From contig NW_024882306.1 in assembly GCF_019059575.1 (NCBI RefSeq), forward strand, positions 156,001 through 220,000: 64,000 nt of DNA. Direction: 5' to 3'. Position 1 is the stretch's first letter. Every line of letters begins with the position of its first letter. Below, in pieces: positions 18,840 to 28,296 of this stretch. Under the pieces are notes generated by a model. It was not told the DNA's origin. It worked only from the letters and a program-made list of their open reading frames with translations, and made no database searches. Origin of the DNA: Amphibalanus amphitrite (Eukaryota > Arthropoda > Thecostraca > Balanomorpha > Balanidae). Made by a program: the position numbers and the translations under genes.

Positions 18840-18862
18840 CTGAGGATGGCCTAGGGCCGAAA
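18840..18862 (+). ncRNA. Possible hammerhead-ribozyme core of Penelope-like element
   Basis: CTGAGGA, then a self-complementary GGCC-TAG-GGCC stretch, then GAAA has the order CUGANGA, stem II, GAAA of a hammerhead core. Penelope-like elements are known to carry such ribozymes. The same motif occurs inverted in arm 1 at 17607-17629 (minus strand). I cannot confirm stems I and III or the cleavage site by eye. Confidence 0.35.
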
Positions 18863-18891
18863 ATTTGTGCACACTTCTCTTCGTCGTCTTC

Positions 18892-21800
18892 TTCTTCTTC
18901 TTCTTCTACACGTCACGCCGTGTCCGCCGGGGCGGCCACGGCCGTGGCAGCGTCGACCGGGGGGTCGACACGGCCCACCCGCCGCAGGTACTCGAAGATG
19001 AGAGTCGCTGATCCGCCCAGCACATGCCCCAGGCTCGGCAGAGGTCCGCCCCACAGGCGGGACCTCATGTGGGCGTACGCTGGGCATTCGGTCAGCAAGT
19101 GTGCTACCGAGTCTTCCTCCTCGCAGTTCAGGCAGTCGGGGTTTGTCGCAAGACCGATCTCGTGGAGAGTCTTCCTTGTGAGCACTGATCTTCCCACTCT
19201 CAGTTGAGACAGTGTCACCTGCTCCCACCTGGTCAGGTCCTCGTGTCCGGGCGTGGGTGGTAGGTGAGGATGAGCTTTGGCTCGGGCTGCGGTCCACTCG
19301 GCGGATCTGTGGCGTATCGCCGCTCGGGCGCCGGCCATGTCCAGCGGGACCGCTGCCTGGCTTAGCTCTGCCGCGGCTCGGTTGGCTAGCCTGTCGGCGT
19401 CCTCATTACCAGGGATGCCAGCATGCCCCGGTACCCACTGGAGGGTGACGTGCTTCCCGGAGCACGTGAGGTCGTGGAGAGAGGCCCAGATGCTCGCCGG
19501 TAGCTCCTCCTGTTGGGCTGCCTGCCCGCGCTGGAGCGTCTGTAGACACGCCCTGGAGTCGGTGCAAAGGCGGATCTCCTTGATGGCGTCTAGGGAGTCG
19601 GCCGGCAGGCTCGCCAGGGACTTCAGTGCCTCCCGGACTGCCACCAGCTCCGCCCTGGTGCTGCTGCAGTGGGTGCCTGCAGCTGCCAGGCACTCGATCC
19701 TGCGGTCGTTCTCCCGGTGTAGGATGATGGCCGCTCCTCCTCCTCCGTTGGACGTGCCTCCGGCCGCCGAGCCGTCACTCCATATGGAGCAGTCTGGCGC
19801 GGGCAGGGCGGCCAGGGCGCGCTCTGCCGCCTCTCTCCTCTTGTCAGGTGGGTCTGTCCGCCGCGTGGTGGTTGGTAGGTCCACGATGAAGGTCACTGAC
19901 CCCTGATGGGCCGACCACGGCGGCTCCGGTGACACCCTCAGGAACGGCTCCGCTGGGCAGCCCGACACTCCCGCCTCCTTCAGAGTCCACTGGCCCACTC
20001 TGCGTATGCATGGCTTGTGGGGCAGCAGGGCGTCTTCATCCGGCGGGGCTGGCTCCGGTCGTCCCTCCTCGGCAGCTTGAACGCAGGCCCGTTTCCAGGC
20101 CTCGTGCGCGCGGTACTTGAGGCGAGGTCGGGGGTCTCGTTCCAGCAGCTGCTTGGCTCGGTCTTCCGCTGGCAGGCGGACGATGCGGCTGGCTTCGGTA
20201 GCTGCCAGTTCCTTGGCCCGTACTGTCAGGGCGGGGAGGTCCGCCTCCGCCAGCAGAGCCGCTCTGTTAGTCGGGAGGATGCATCCGGTGATTATGCGGG
20301 CACACCTGTTCTGCTCAGTTTCGATCTTGACGCGCAGGGCGGGGGAGGCGTGAGTGAAGTACACCGCCGCACCGTACTCGAAGACCGATCTGATGTAGGT
20401 GATGTAGGCCGTTCGGAGAGTCCTGCGGTGCGCTCCGTAGGTCTTCCCCGCGAGTGCTTGCAGGCACTGTCTGCGCTTCGCCATCCTGTCCTTGAGGGAG
20501 GAGATGTGGCTGCTGAAGGTTAGCTGGTCGTCGAAGGTGATGCCCAGGAAGGTCGGGTTCGGGTCGTACCTCAGAGGTTCTCCTGAGAACTTCAACGTCG
20601 GTACCACCTTGCCTCCGCACTCCTTTGGGTCGAGGGTGAAGGTGGTGAAGCAGCACTTGGATGCGCTCGCCTGCACCTTCCAGTCCCGGGCCCACGACGC
20701 GACTGTGTCCAGCGCTGGTTGCATCTTCGCCGCACATGACTCCAGAGACGGTCCCGTGGCCAGGATGGCGACGTCATCGGCGAACAGAGACCAGGTAGAG
20801 TCGTTTGGGGCGTTCTTGTCGACATCGTTGATATACACCAGCCATAGTATGGGCGCGAGCACCGAGCCTTGCGGTAGGCCCTCTGGAAAGACCCTCCAGT
20901 CTGATGTGCTGTTGCCCCACCTGACCCTGGCTCTCCGATCGCTCAAGAAGTTGCGGAGCCACTTGACCGCGTGTGCAGGCACTCCCAGGCGGCCCAGCTT
21001 GGCGAGAAGGGCGTCTCTCCACACCCTATCGTAGGCCTTCTGGAAGTCTAGCAGGGCAAGGACCGCACGCTCCGGCTTCGGCTTCTCGAAGGCGTCGAAG
21101 ACGGACTGAGTGACTCTGATGATCTGGTCCATGGTCGAGTGGAGGCGCCGGAATCCCGCTTGGTTGGTGTTTATCAGTTGTCGGTCCTCGAGCCAGTACT
21201 GCAGCCTGTTCTGGACCATTCTCTCGAAGAGCTTGCTGGTGCAGCTGAGCAGCGAGATGGGCCGGTACGAGTTCGGGTCTGCTGGATCTTTGCCTTTCTT
21301 CGGGATGGCGATGATTTCGGCTCTGCGCCAGGCAGCCGGGACCTCCGCTGACTTCCAGCACTTGTTGCATAGCGCAAGGAGGTGGCGCTTGGCGGTGGCG
21401 GACAGCTGCTGCAACATGTCGTTGGTGATGCCGTCTACGCCTGGGGCCCGCCCTTTCTTGAGTTTTGCGAGCGCTGCCGATAGTTCGCCTTCCGAGAATG
21501 GGCTGCACAGCTCACTCCTCTGGTTGTCGCAGGTGCAGTTATTTGTGGCTCTCCGGGCTTCGATCTTGATGTGTCGGTCTTCAGTTTTGTCTTTTGGGAT
21601 TTTAGAGACGGTCTGGTAGGTCTGGACGAAGAGGTTTGCTTTTTCGCGGTCAGTCGTAGCCGGGCGTTGAGGGGCGAGACGTCCTGGGGCTGCTGTCCTC
21701 TTGATAGTAGCTGCAGGTTTGGAGGGGGCTCGCCTCCCGTCTAGCCTCTTGAGGAAGCCCCACATGTCGCCGTTTGGGCCCATGTTCGCGATCTCTTCTC

Positions 21801-23284
21801 TTGCGTAGCTGCGTCTCTCCTCCTCGAAGATGCGGTCCGCTTCTGCTCTCTTCAGCTTGTACCTCTCTACGTCCTCCCTAGAGTGGCCTGGAGCGGTAGC
21901 CTTCTTCAGAGCTTCGTCCCTGTCTCTCGCTGCGTCTTGACATCTGTCGTTCCAGAAGGCGTGTGCCTTTCTGTTTCCTTGTCCGAAGGGGATGTTTGCT
22001 TTTGCCGCTTTCATCACTGTCTGGGTGAATCGGGTGTCCAATTTGTGTGTGCTGAGGTCATCTTCGGTGCTCCAGAGCTTCATAGCCTTGTCCAGCGTGG
22101 ACCTGAACCCCGTCCAGTCGGCCTTCTTGAAGTTGAAGCGTCCTCTCTTGGGGATGTGCTGTGGTGGGTTCACCTCGATGGTAATCCAGATCGGCAGGTG
22201 ATCGGACCCCATACTGGGTCTAGTAGACCAGGTGGCGGCGCTAGCCATGTCTCCCGAGATTAGGGTGACATCCGGTGCCGACCTCCCTCCCGTGCTCGGA
22301 TTCACTCGGGTGTAGCTGGAGTCGTTCATAACGACAAGGCCGGATTGGGTGGTCCAGTCTTCGAGCTCTCTTCCGAGCTCGTCCTCAGGTTGGAACTGGT
22401 CCCAGGATCCGCCGTGTGCATTGAAGTCTCCAGCCACTACATGCCGTGTGCCGGTGGCTATGCCGGAGAGCTGAATCGTCTGCCTCTGGGTGCCTTGACC
22501 CGCTGTCCATCTTGCCGGAGGGGCATACACGTTGATGATGGAGATTGGAGGAGACTTGGGAGGGTGGACGATGGTGCCCACGCAGTAGCTGTTGTCATCG
22601 GGTGTCGCTGGCTGGTACGGGTCGGTTAAAGCTGAGAAGGGCGTGTCTTCTCTCACGAGTGTGAGGACGCCGCCTTGTTTCGATGATGTGGTCCGTGACT
22701 GAGGATTTGGTGGGCCGTCTCGAGTTCCGTCCGGGGCTGGGACATCTGGTCCAGCAGCAGTCGCTCGGCCGGCTTCCCGCAGCGCGGTCGCTCTCCGTTG
22801 GCACGCTCTCTTCGCCTTGCAGCTGTCGCACCACTGATCACGCGCGTCCTTGTGCCTTCTTCGACAGGTCCAGGTCGCCGTTTCATTCTGGCCAGTCGCT
22901 GTCGTGCGTTGGTGGCTCTGCTGCTGGGTCTGCGGGCCATCATTAGCGTCCGGTGCTTGATCCGGCTTGAAATCCTGCCTCGCGGCGACATTGTAGCCCG
23001 GTACGGTTGGGTTGGGTGAGGTCGGTTTCAGCAGAGTTTCTTGGAGGAGAACCACATGGGGCTTCTCGTCAGCGATCCTCTTGCGCAGTTCGGTGAGCCT
23101 CGACATAATGCCATTGCAGTTGAATTGCATTATGCTGAAGGGGACAGTCTCTCGGCGGTCTTGTGGTGGGACATTGGGTCGGTCGTTACTGTTACCGCGG
23201 CGTCCTGGTTGCGATGGCGCTCTTGTTCGGTGGTTTGAGTTTTGGTCTTGTGGTTCTTGAGCGGTTCCTCTCGCGGGATGTATG
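18892..23284 (-). mobile_element. I-like non-LTR retrotransposon inserted in Penelope-like arm 2
   Basis: A 4.4-kb element on the minus strand ending in a (GAA)n tail (plus-strand TTC repeats at 18889-18906) right after its ORF. It is flanked by a perfect 12-bp target duplication TTCGTCGTCTTC (18880-18891 and 23285-23296). Domain order and the trinucleotide tail fit the I group. No separate gag-like ORF1 is present, so this copy is probably 5'-truncated. Confidence 0.85.
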
Positions 23285-23316
23285 TTCGTCGTCTTCTCCT
23301 CATCATCGTCGACCAC
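18913..23316 (-). CDS. Non-LTR retrotransposon ORF2: endonuclease, reverse transcriptase, RNase H
   Basis: An uninterrupted 1467-codon frame. Residues about 60-330 are an APE-type endonuclease (IMQFNCNGI, VVLLQETLL, INVYAPP, VAGDFNAHG, GSDHLPI) that nicks the target. About 600-900 is the reverse transcriptase (SYRPISLLSC, LDFQKAYDRVW, GLPQGSVLAPILW, FADDVAIL). About 1175-1300 is an RNase H (SIWSDGSA, TRAELVAV, CTDSRA, WVPGHAGIPGNEDADRLA). A terminal Cys-His knuckle (CLNCEEEDSVAHLLTEC) follows. The first 11 codons, including the ATG, lie in the flanking Penelope-like sequence, so the annotated start is a fusion accident; the next in-frame ATG (23130) opens the endonuclease. A Cys-rich insertion at 114-212 splits the endonuclease. 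All catalytic motifs look intact. Confidence 0.88.
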   Translation of the reverse strand: MVDDDEEKTTNIHPARGTAQEPQDQNSNHRTRAPSQPGRRGNSNDRPNVPPQDRRETVPFSIMQFNCNGIMSRLTELRKRIADEKPHVVLLQETLLKPTSPNPTVPGYNVAARQDFKPDQAPDANDGPQTQQQSHQRTTATGQNETATWTCRRRHKDARDQWCDSCKAKRACQRRATALREAGRATAAGPDVPAPDGTRDGPPNPQSRTTSSKQGGVLTLVREDTPFSALTDPYQPATPDDNSYCVGTIVHPPKSPPISIINVYAPPARWTAGQGTQRQTIQLSGIATGTRHVVAGDFNAHGGSWDQFQPEDELGRELEDWTTQSGLVVMNDSSYTRVNPSTGGRSAPDVTLISGDMASAATWSTRPSMGSDHLPIWITIEVNPPQHIPKRGRFNFKKADWTGFRSTLDKAMKLWSTEDDLSTHKLDTRFTQTVMKAAKANIPFGQGNRKAHAFWNDRCQDAARDRDEALKKATAPGHSREDVERYKLKRAEADRIFEEERRSYAREEIANMGPNGDMWGFLKRLDGRRAPSKPAATIKRTAAPGRLAPQRPATTDREKANLFVQTYQTVSKIPKDKTEDRHIKIEARRATNNCTCDNQRSELCSPFSEGELSAALAKLKKGRAPGVDGITNDMLQQLSATAKRHLLALCNKCWKSAEVPAAWRRAEIIAIPKKGKDPADPNSYRPISLLSCTSKLFERMVQNRLQYWLEDRQLINTNQAGFRRLHSTMDQIIRVTQSVFDAFEKPKPERAVLALLDFQKAYDRVWRDALLAKLGRLGVPAHAVKWLRNFLSDRRARVRWGNSTSDWRVFPEGLPQGSVLAPILWLVYINDVDKNAPNDSTWSLFADDVAILATGPSLESCAAKMQPALDTVASWARDWKVQASASKCCFTTFTLDPKECGGKVVPTLKFSGEPLRYDPNPTFLGITFDDQLTFSSHISSLKDRMAKRRQCLQALAGKTYGAHRRTLRTAYITYIRSVFEYGAAVYFTHASPALRVKIETEQNRCARIITGCILPTNRAALLAEADLPALTVRAKELAATEASRIVRLPAEDRAKQLLERDPRPRLKYRAHEAWKRACVQAAEEGRPEPAPPDEDALLPHKPCIRRVGQWTLKEAGVSGCPAEPFLRVSPEPPWSAHQGSVTFIVDLPTTTRRTDPPDKRREAAERALAALPAPDCSIWSDGSAAGGTSNGGGGAAIILHRENDRRIECLAAAGTHCSSTRAELVAVREALKSLASLPADSLDAIKEIRLCTDSRACLQTLQRGQAAQQEELPASIWASLHDLTCSGKHVTLQWVPGHAGIPGNEDADRLANRAAAELSQAAVPLDMAGARAAIRHRSAEWTAARAKAHPHLPPTPGHEDLTRWEQVTLSQLRVGRSVLTRKTLHEIGLATNPDCLNCEEEDSVAHLLTECPAYAHMRSRLWGGPLPSLGHVLGGSATLIFEYLRRVGRVDPPVDAATAVAAPADTA

Positions 23317-23393
23317 AGCATCGTCTTCAACATCATCTGGAGGTCAGTCTGGTTTCTTTGTCTTTACACTAGGGCTTAAGGTCACCAACATAC
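23297..23393 (+). mobile_element. Penelope-like element arm 2, remainder
   Basis: Continuation of the copy split at 18891. It is the reverse complement of 17480-17577 and marks the outer end of the Penelope-like inverted pair. Confidence 0.8.
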
Positions 23394-23708
23394 AAATATT
23401 CAAGTAGAAACAATGTCCTACATCCAAGAGGCGTTCCGACAATTAAACAAGATCACAAAATCAATATGGTATCCATGCATTATTGCACATGCACAGTGCA
23501 CAGTGCTCCCAACACACCCTGGGCATCAGCCCCCTTACCAACCATCAACCAGTACCAATGTATGGATAAGCACTGGAAGCACCTCATTTTCCTGACCCCT
23601 GACCAAAATAAGTCAAAGTCTGTCACAATGGACGTCATACTCATTATTCACAGATTAGGATCTTTCAGTTTTCAGGCCAAGCAGCTTTGAAATTATAGAG
23701 GGGTACCT
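23394..23708. other. Unassigned spacer
   Basis: No gene or recognisable repeat seen. Confidence 0.3.
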
Positions 23709-24664
23709 CAGTTGGGCAAACTAGACCTTTGGAATCAAAATATGGAGGCATCAAAATATTGATTCCTTATGACCATATTTGGGTATAAATGCAGACCATT
23801 TCTAACTTACCAATCACATAAAAATAACAGTGTTTTAAGAAGGAGCATGCCTGATCTTGAACAGAAATGCTGGAACTATCTCCTATGCAAAATCATATTG
23901 CTCCTATCATAACAATTTGAATTCTATAGGTAGTGAAAGGCAATCAAGTAATTGATTCACTTTAAACAGATAATCATAATATTGATTCCCCATCAGCTGG
24001 CTAATCATTATTTTGATTCACAGGTAATGTTAACAGATAGGCAACAATGACTTGCAAGAATACAGCATTTATCTTGCTATTGTTCTCATTTAGTGGTATC
24101 CTCAGCACCACAACAGATACCTATAGCATTGTTGTACTTTACCTTCACTACATTTGATAACAATTCACAATTTTTAAATGTCAAGAATACAAAAACTGAA
24201 GCAACAGGTAAAACCATATAATAAATATAAAAGCACTACAACAATGATAATTAAGGGTTTGAAAATTTCATTTTGCCATTTTACACAAATACTGCACTTC
24301 TCATCATCTCCAGTTTATTATGCGATTCATGATACAAAAATAACATACAGTGTGATTTTCTCAAAACAGCTTTTACGTGATGGACAGTGGCTCTGTCTTT
24401 TTCCCATTCACAAGGCCAAAGGGACAATTTCTTAGTTTTGAGGTAACATTTTTTGCAATCCTACCACATTTTCTTACCTTTTTAAAGAAAAATCTCACCG
24501 TCATGGGCCTTTTTTCAACCGTAACGATACATTTGAAGTCAAAAGTGTACCCAAATGAATCAAAAAATTGATTCCATGCCCATATTTGGTCATGGCTCCT
24601 CTCACCAGAATCAAATTATTGATGCCTCCATATTTTGATTCTAAAAGTCTAGTTTGCCCAACTG
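23709..24664. mobile_element. Non-autonomous DNA transposon with ~100-bp inverted repeats
   Basis: Starts CAGTTGGGCAAACTAGAC and ends with its complement. Similarity of the arms continues with imperfections for about 100 bp (ATCAAAATATGGAGGCATCA on both). ACCT at 23705-23708 and 24665-24668 may be a short target duplication. There is no transposase frame. Confidence 0.72.
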
Positions 24665-24668
24665 ACCT

Positions 24669-25212
24669 AGTGTTTCTTAGCACTGTTTCGTTTCGTTTCG
24701 TCACTGTGATGCATTGGCAATTCACATGCAGCAGGTTGGGTTTCTATGGAAATTGGACAATCAACAATGAAGCGTCAAGCCAACTTCATCTCAAACGCCG
24801 CACCAATAAAGAAGAAAGCGGGCCGTGGACGGTGTAACCAAGGTGTAACACCACCGAACCCCGTGGTATGTGGCATGGCAATGTAAATTAAAGATGCCAC
24901 AACATAAAAACACACAACTGGTGGTGGTGGTGGTAACTGGTACCTAAGGTAGGCATAACAAAGGCAGTGATGACAATTGACATAGTGATAGGATGAGGTA
25001 GGTACCAGTACATTACCCCTGCCCTTTAACTCTTACAGCAAGCAAACAGAGTTGGAATGCAAGTATTGCAGAAAAGGCATCCGAGAAATAATTCTGGCAA
25101 TAATACCACCAGAAAATCATCGATGAAGATAAAAAATAGCGCTCAATCCTCGCTCACACCGACCAACACCGACCATCCGCCAACTGCCGCCAACTTATGC
25201 CGCACCGCAAAT
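24669..25212. other. Unassigned spacer
   Basis: No gene seen. Contains a short GGT-rich stretch near 24920 and the approach to the foldback element. Confidence 0.3.
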
Positions 25213-26786
25213 GCCTACACCCGTAAGGGGTGAGACTAAATGCTTACTTCGAAATCTAAGCTGCGTTGCGGCATTGGCGGTTATGTGCGGCGTGTATGCC
25301 GCATGATTAGTAAGCGGCGACCACTAAATTAAAGACTCAAAGGCTCCGACCGGTTTTCAATGAATAACACTGCATACAATGCCAACCGCTCTCGTCATAA
25401 GATATTTAGCTTTAAATAACTAGGTTATCTACATCATCATTTTGAACCAAATTAATACTGTCAACTTAACTCACTCATTCCTTCCTTTGTTGGCTCCAAA
25501 CAGTCTTTCGATTGTCTGGAAATCGTATGCTAAATCCAGTACCTGTATGCGACTGGTGCATATAAAGGCCGATATAAGAATTTGAATAGGCAGTCTGGCA
25601 TGCGATTTCCTGGCTACCCAAAAAAGTATGTTTCAGTCTTGCTACCAAAACATGACCTCGCCCGCACAGGGGCCGGGGGGGGGGGGTTGATGCAACCCCC
25701 CTAAGGTTTTTCGCGAATAACTCGCTTAAAAAGCGGCTGATCGCGACGAAACTTTCAGTACCCTCGCATTGATCAATTTAACACCCACCCTGAAAATTTC
25801 ATGACCCTGACCCAAATAACCTTTGACCTGTGACCTACTTTCCGAGACCATGTTTGGCCGGAATCGCGATTCGGCGTATGTCGGCTCGCATTAGCCGCGC
25901 GTTTGCAAGCTTTTCGTGGTTTCAAACGTTCAAACATGTAATTTGATGTTGCTCCCATGCATAAGGGTGGATGTCAAGGTCACCTGAAGGTCAGGTCAGG
26001 TCATTGACCTTTGGTGACCTCGGTTCACTTTTTCGAGTTTTACATGATTTTAGTCTAGTTTTTAAAGCTGATTTCGAATTTAGCAACCATTTGAACATTT
26101 ACGAAGCAGTTTTGGTGCATTCGTAACATGTTACGAAGCTGCAGAAGCGGTTGACACGTATTACGAATACCCATCACGACCCCTACCGGTTGACCTGACC
26201 TGACCTGACCCGATGCTGGTCTAAATGCTTAAAGACATCATCTCCGATCAAAACTAACACGATATTTGTGATCAGCACCCCGGAAAACCCCATGGCAGCC
26301 ACACTACGACGTTCTAACAGGTCCCAATTTTCCCGCCTTTTGGGTAATTGACCTGACCTGGAAGGTCAACCGATGACCTGGGACCTTAAAATTGGGTATC
26401 ATCGGCTTTCTCTCGTCACGGGCAACACGCTCGTTTTTTCCGCGAAGCTCTAGCTTGATCAGGAGCGAAACGGCAAGGGGTTATACTTTATACGTTCGCG
26501 GCTGGAAAAACACCAATACGGGCGAGGGTCAAGTTGAAAGCATTAATTTGGTTCAAAACGATGATGTAGATAAGTTAGTTATTTAAATCTAAATATCCTA
26601 TGACGAGAGCGATGGACATTTTTGGTATGCAGTGTTTTCCATTGAAAACAGGTCGAAGCTATAGAGTTTTTAATTTAGTGGTCGCCGCTTACTAATCATG
26701 CGGCATACACGCCGCACATAACCGCCAATGCCGCAACGCAGCTTAGATTTCGAAGTAAGCATTTAGTCTCACCCCTACGTAAGTCG
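25213..26786. mobile_element. Foldback element with ~270-bp inverted arms
   Basis: Left arm 25213-25482 and right arm 26524-26786 are inverted copies at high identity, starting AGGGGTGAGACTAAATGCTT and ending with its complement. The interior (from about 25640) opens with a 13-G run and carries AGGTCA/TGACCT hexamers, including a TGACC direct-repeat run at 26190-26210. The interior is homologous to 47380-49280, which lacks these arms, so one repeat appears nested in or captured by another. Confidence 0.75.
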
Positions 26787-28296
26787 CCGATTGGTAAGTG
26801 ATACAAATTCTTCGCAATCATTTTTGAATGACGTCATTAGTTATGGTGGTGTTTGCTAATAAATTATTTATTTTACTGAAAATTCCTGCTTATTTTGCAT
26901 AAAAGCAGGCAAATTACTTAAAAACCACCATTTCATTTCTTTTATAGTCTGATACACTTTTTTTTGCTAAAGCTGACAGAAATAAGTCACCAGTGCACTA
27001 GTCCTATGACGTCATATATTATTATTGATCTCAATTTCTCATAAACAAACAATTTGTCTGTTCGTAAAAGCGTGACAAAAGCGGCGCCCCAAGGTCGCTC
27101 CGGCTCGCAGTTATACGTGAAGATCAATTAATTTCTTTGAAATTTACAAAGCTTCCTAGGACCTAGATACCGTAAATAAAAGTTGTATAACTGTGAATAA
27201 TAACCCAGGCTCCACTACGCCGTTTTCTGTACGATTTTGCGACAATGCGAGATTTTGCGAGAATGCGATGGGATGCCCTCGCCCCTCACCCTCGGGTGTC
27301 AGTTGTCAGTTTTCACTGTCGGTGATGCCAGAAAATGTTCATATGGGCCTTGTTTCACCGGTGATAGCAGCATGCTGCTATTACACGTGTCAAATTAATG
27401 GGTTTCCATGGAAACATCAACTAACCATGGTGTCATCAATCTGTGTGATTAATGTCATCAAATATTGCTGCTAACATCTTCAGGGACGTGCGATCAACCA
27501 ATGTATGAAACGCATTCAACGAGACAGCAACTCTGTTCCAAATGCAGCTATGAAAAATCTCACAGATTACATGAAACATCATTAGTGTGACGTCATCACA
27601 TTACATCAGCTCGCGCAATTTGATAGCCACATTGCGGCCATCGCATTGTCACATGAAATGTCACGCAACATTGCCCGCGCATTACCACAAAAATGTACAG
27701 AATTCTGAACTTCTTTGCGATGTGATATCCCAATATTGCAAAATCACATGTAAAAATCAAATAGTGGAGCCTGCACTTGGCATTCAAAACATAATTTTTC
27801 TTTTAGGCTTGTTAACTATCAGTATTAGTACCTAAGCCTGGTGTCCCATCCCAGCCCCAGGAAGATGCCAGATTGCTGATTGAGACATTGGAGATATATA
27901 ATAGACCAACCTAACCTGACCTGACCTGACCTAACCTACAGCCTACAAACCTACAACCTAACCTGACCTGACCTGACCTGACCTAACCTTACCTACAACC
28001 TACAAACCTACAACCTAACCTACAAACCTATAACATACAATGGTATTTGGCATTATTCAGATCAGCAGCAGCTTCAGTTATAGTTCAAGCTTCAAAAAGT
28101 TCAAAGTTGAAATTACAATCTCCATGATTTTTGGGAGCTTGGAATAACATTTTGAATGACACTCAAATTGGCAATTGCAAGTGACAACATAAAAGGTATA
28201 AAATTGATGTTTCTGAAACATATATTGTTATGCATACCTACCAACCTTGAACCTATCTCATATTTTGCCTTGGTCTTGTGCCGGCAGATATCAGAG
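26787..28296. other. Intergenic region upstream of TMEM14
   Basis: No coding sequence. Holds the pentamer-rich tract listed separately. An acceptor-like CCGGCAG just before the TMEM14 start codon suggests an upstream untranslated exon here. Confidence 0.35.
27905..28035. repeat. CCTAA/CCTGA-rich minisatellite, telomere-like
   Basis: Tandem CCTGA and CCTAA pentamers alternate with CCTACAA-type units in two blocks. CCTAA is the complement of the arthropod telomere repeat TTAGG, and CCTGA of the beetle variant TCAGG. It could equally be a degenerate simple repeat. Confidence 0.6.

Larger units (their letters stand above)
18241..18891 (+). mobile_element. Penelope-like element, 5'-truncated copy (arm 2, first part)
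   Basis: Plus-strand twin of arm 1, with the same GIY-YIG coding frame ending at a TAA at 18643-18645 and the same 3' UTR. It is interrupted at 18891 by an I-like retrotransposon and resumes at 23297-23393. The two parts total 748 bp, against 749 bp for arm 1. Confidence 0.82.
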
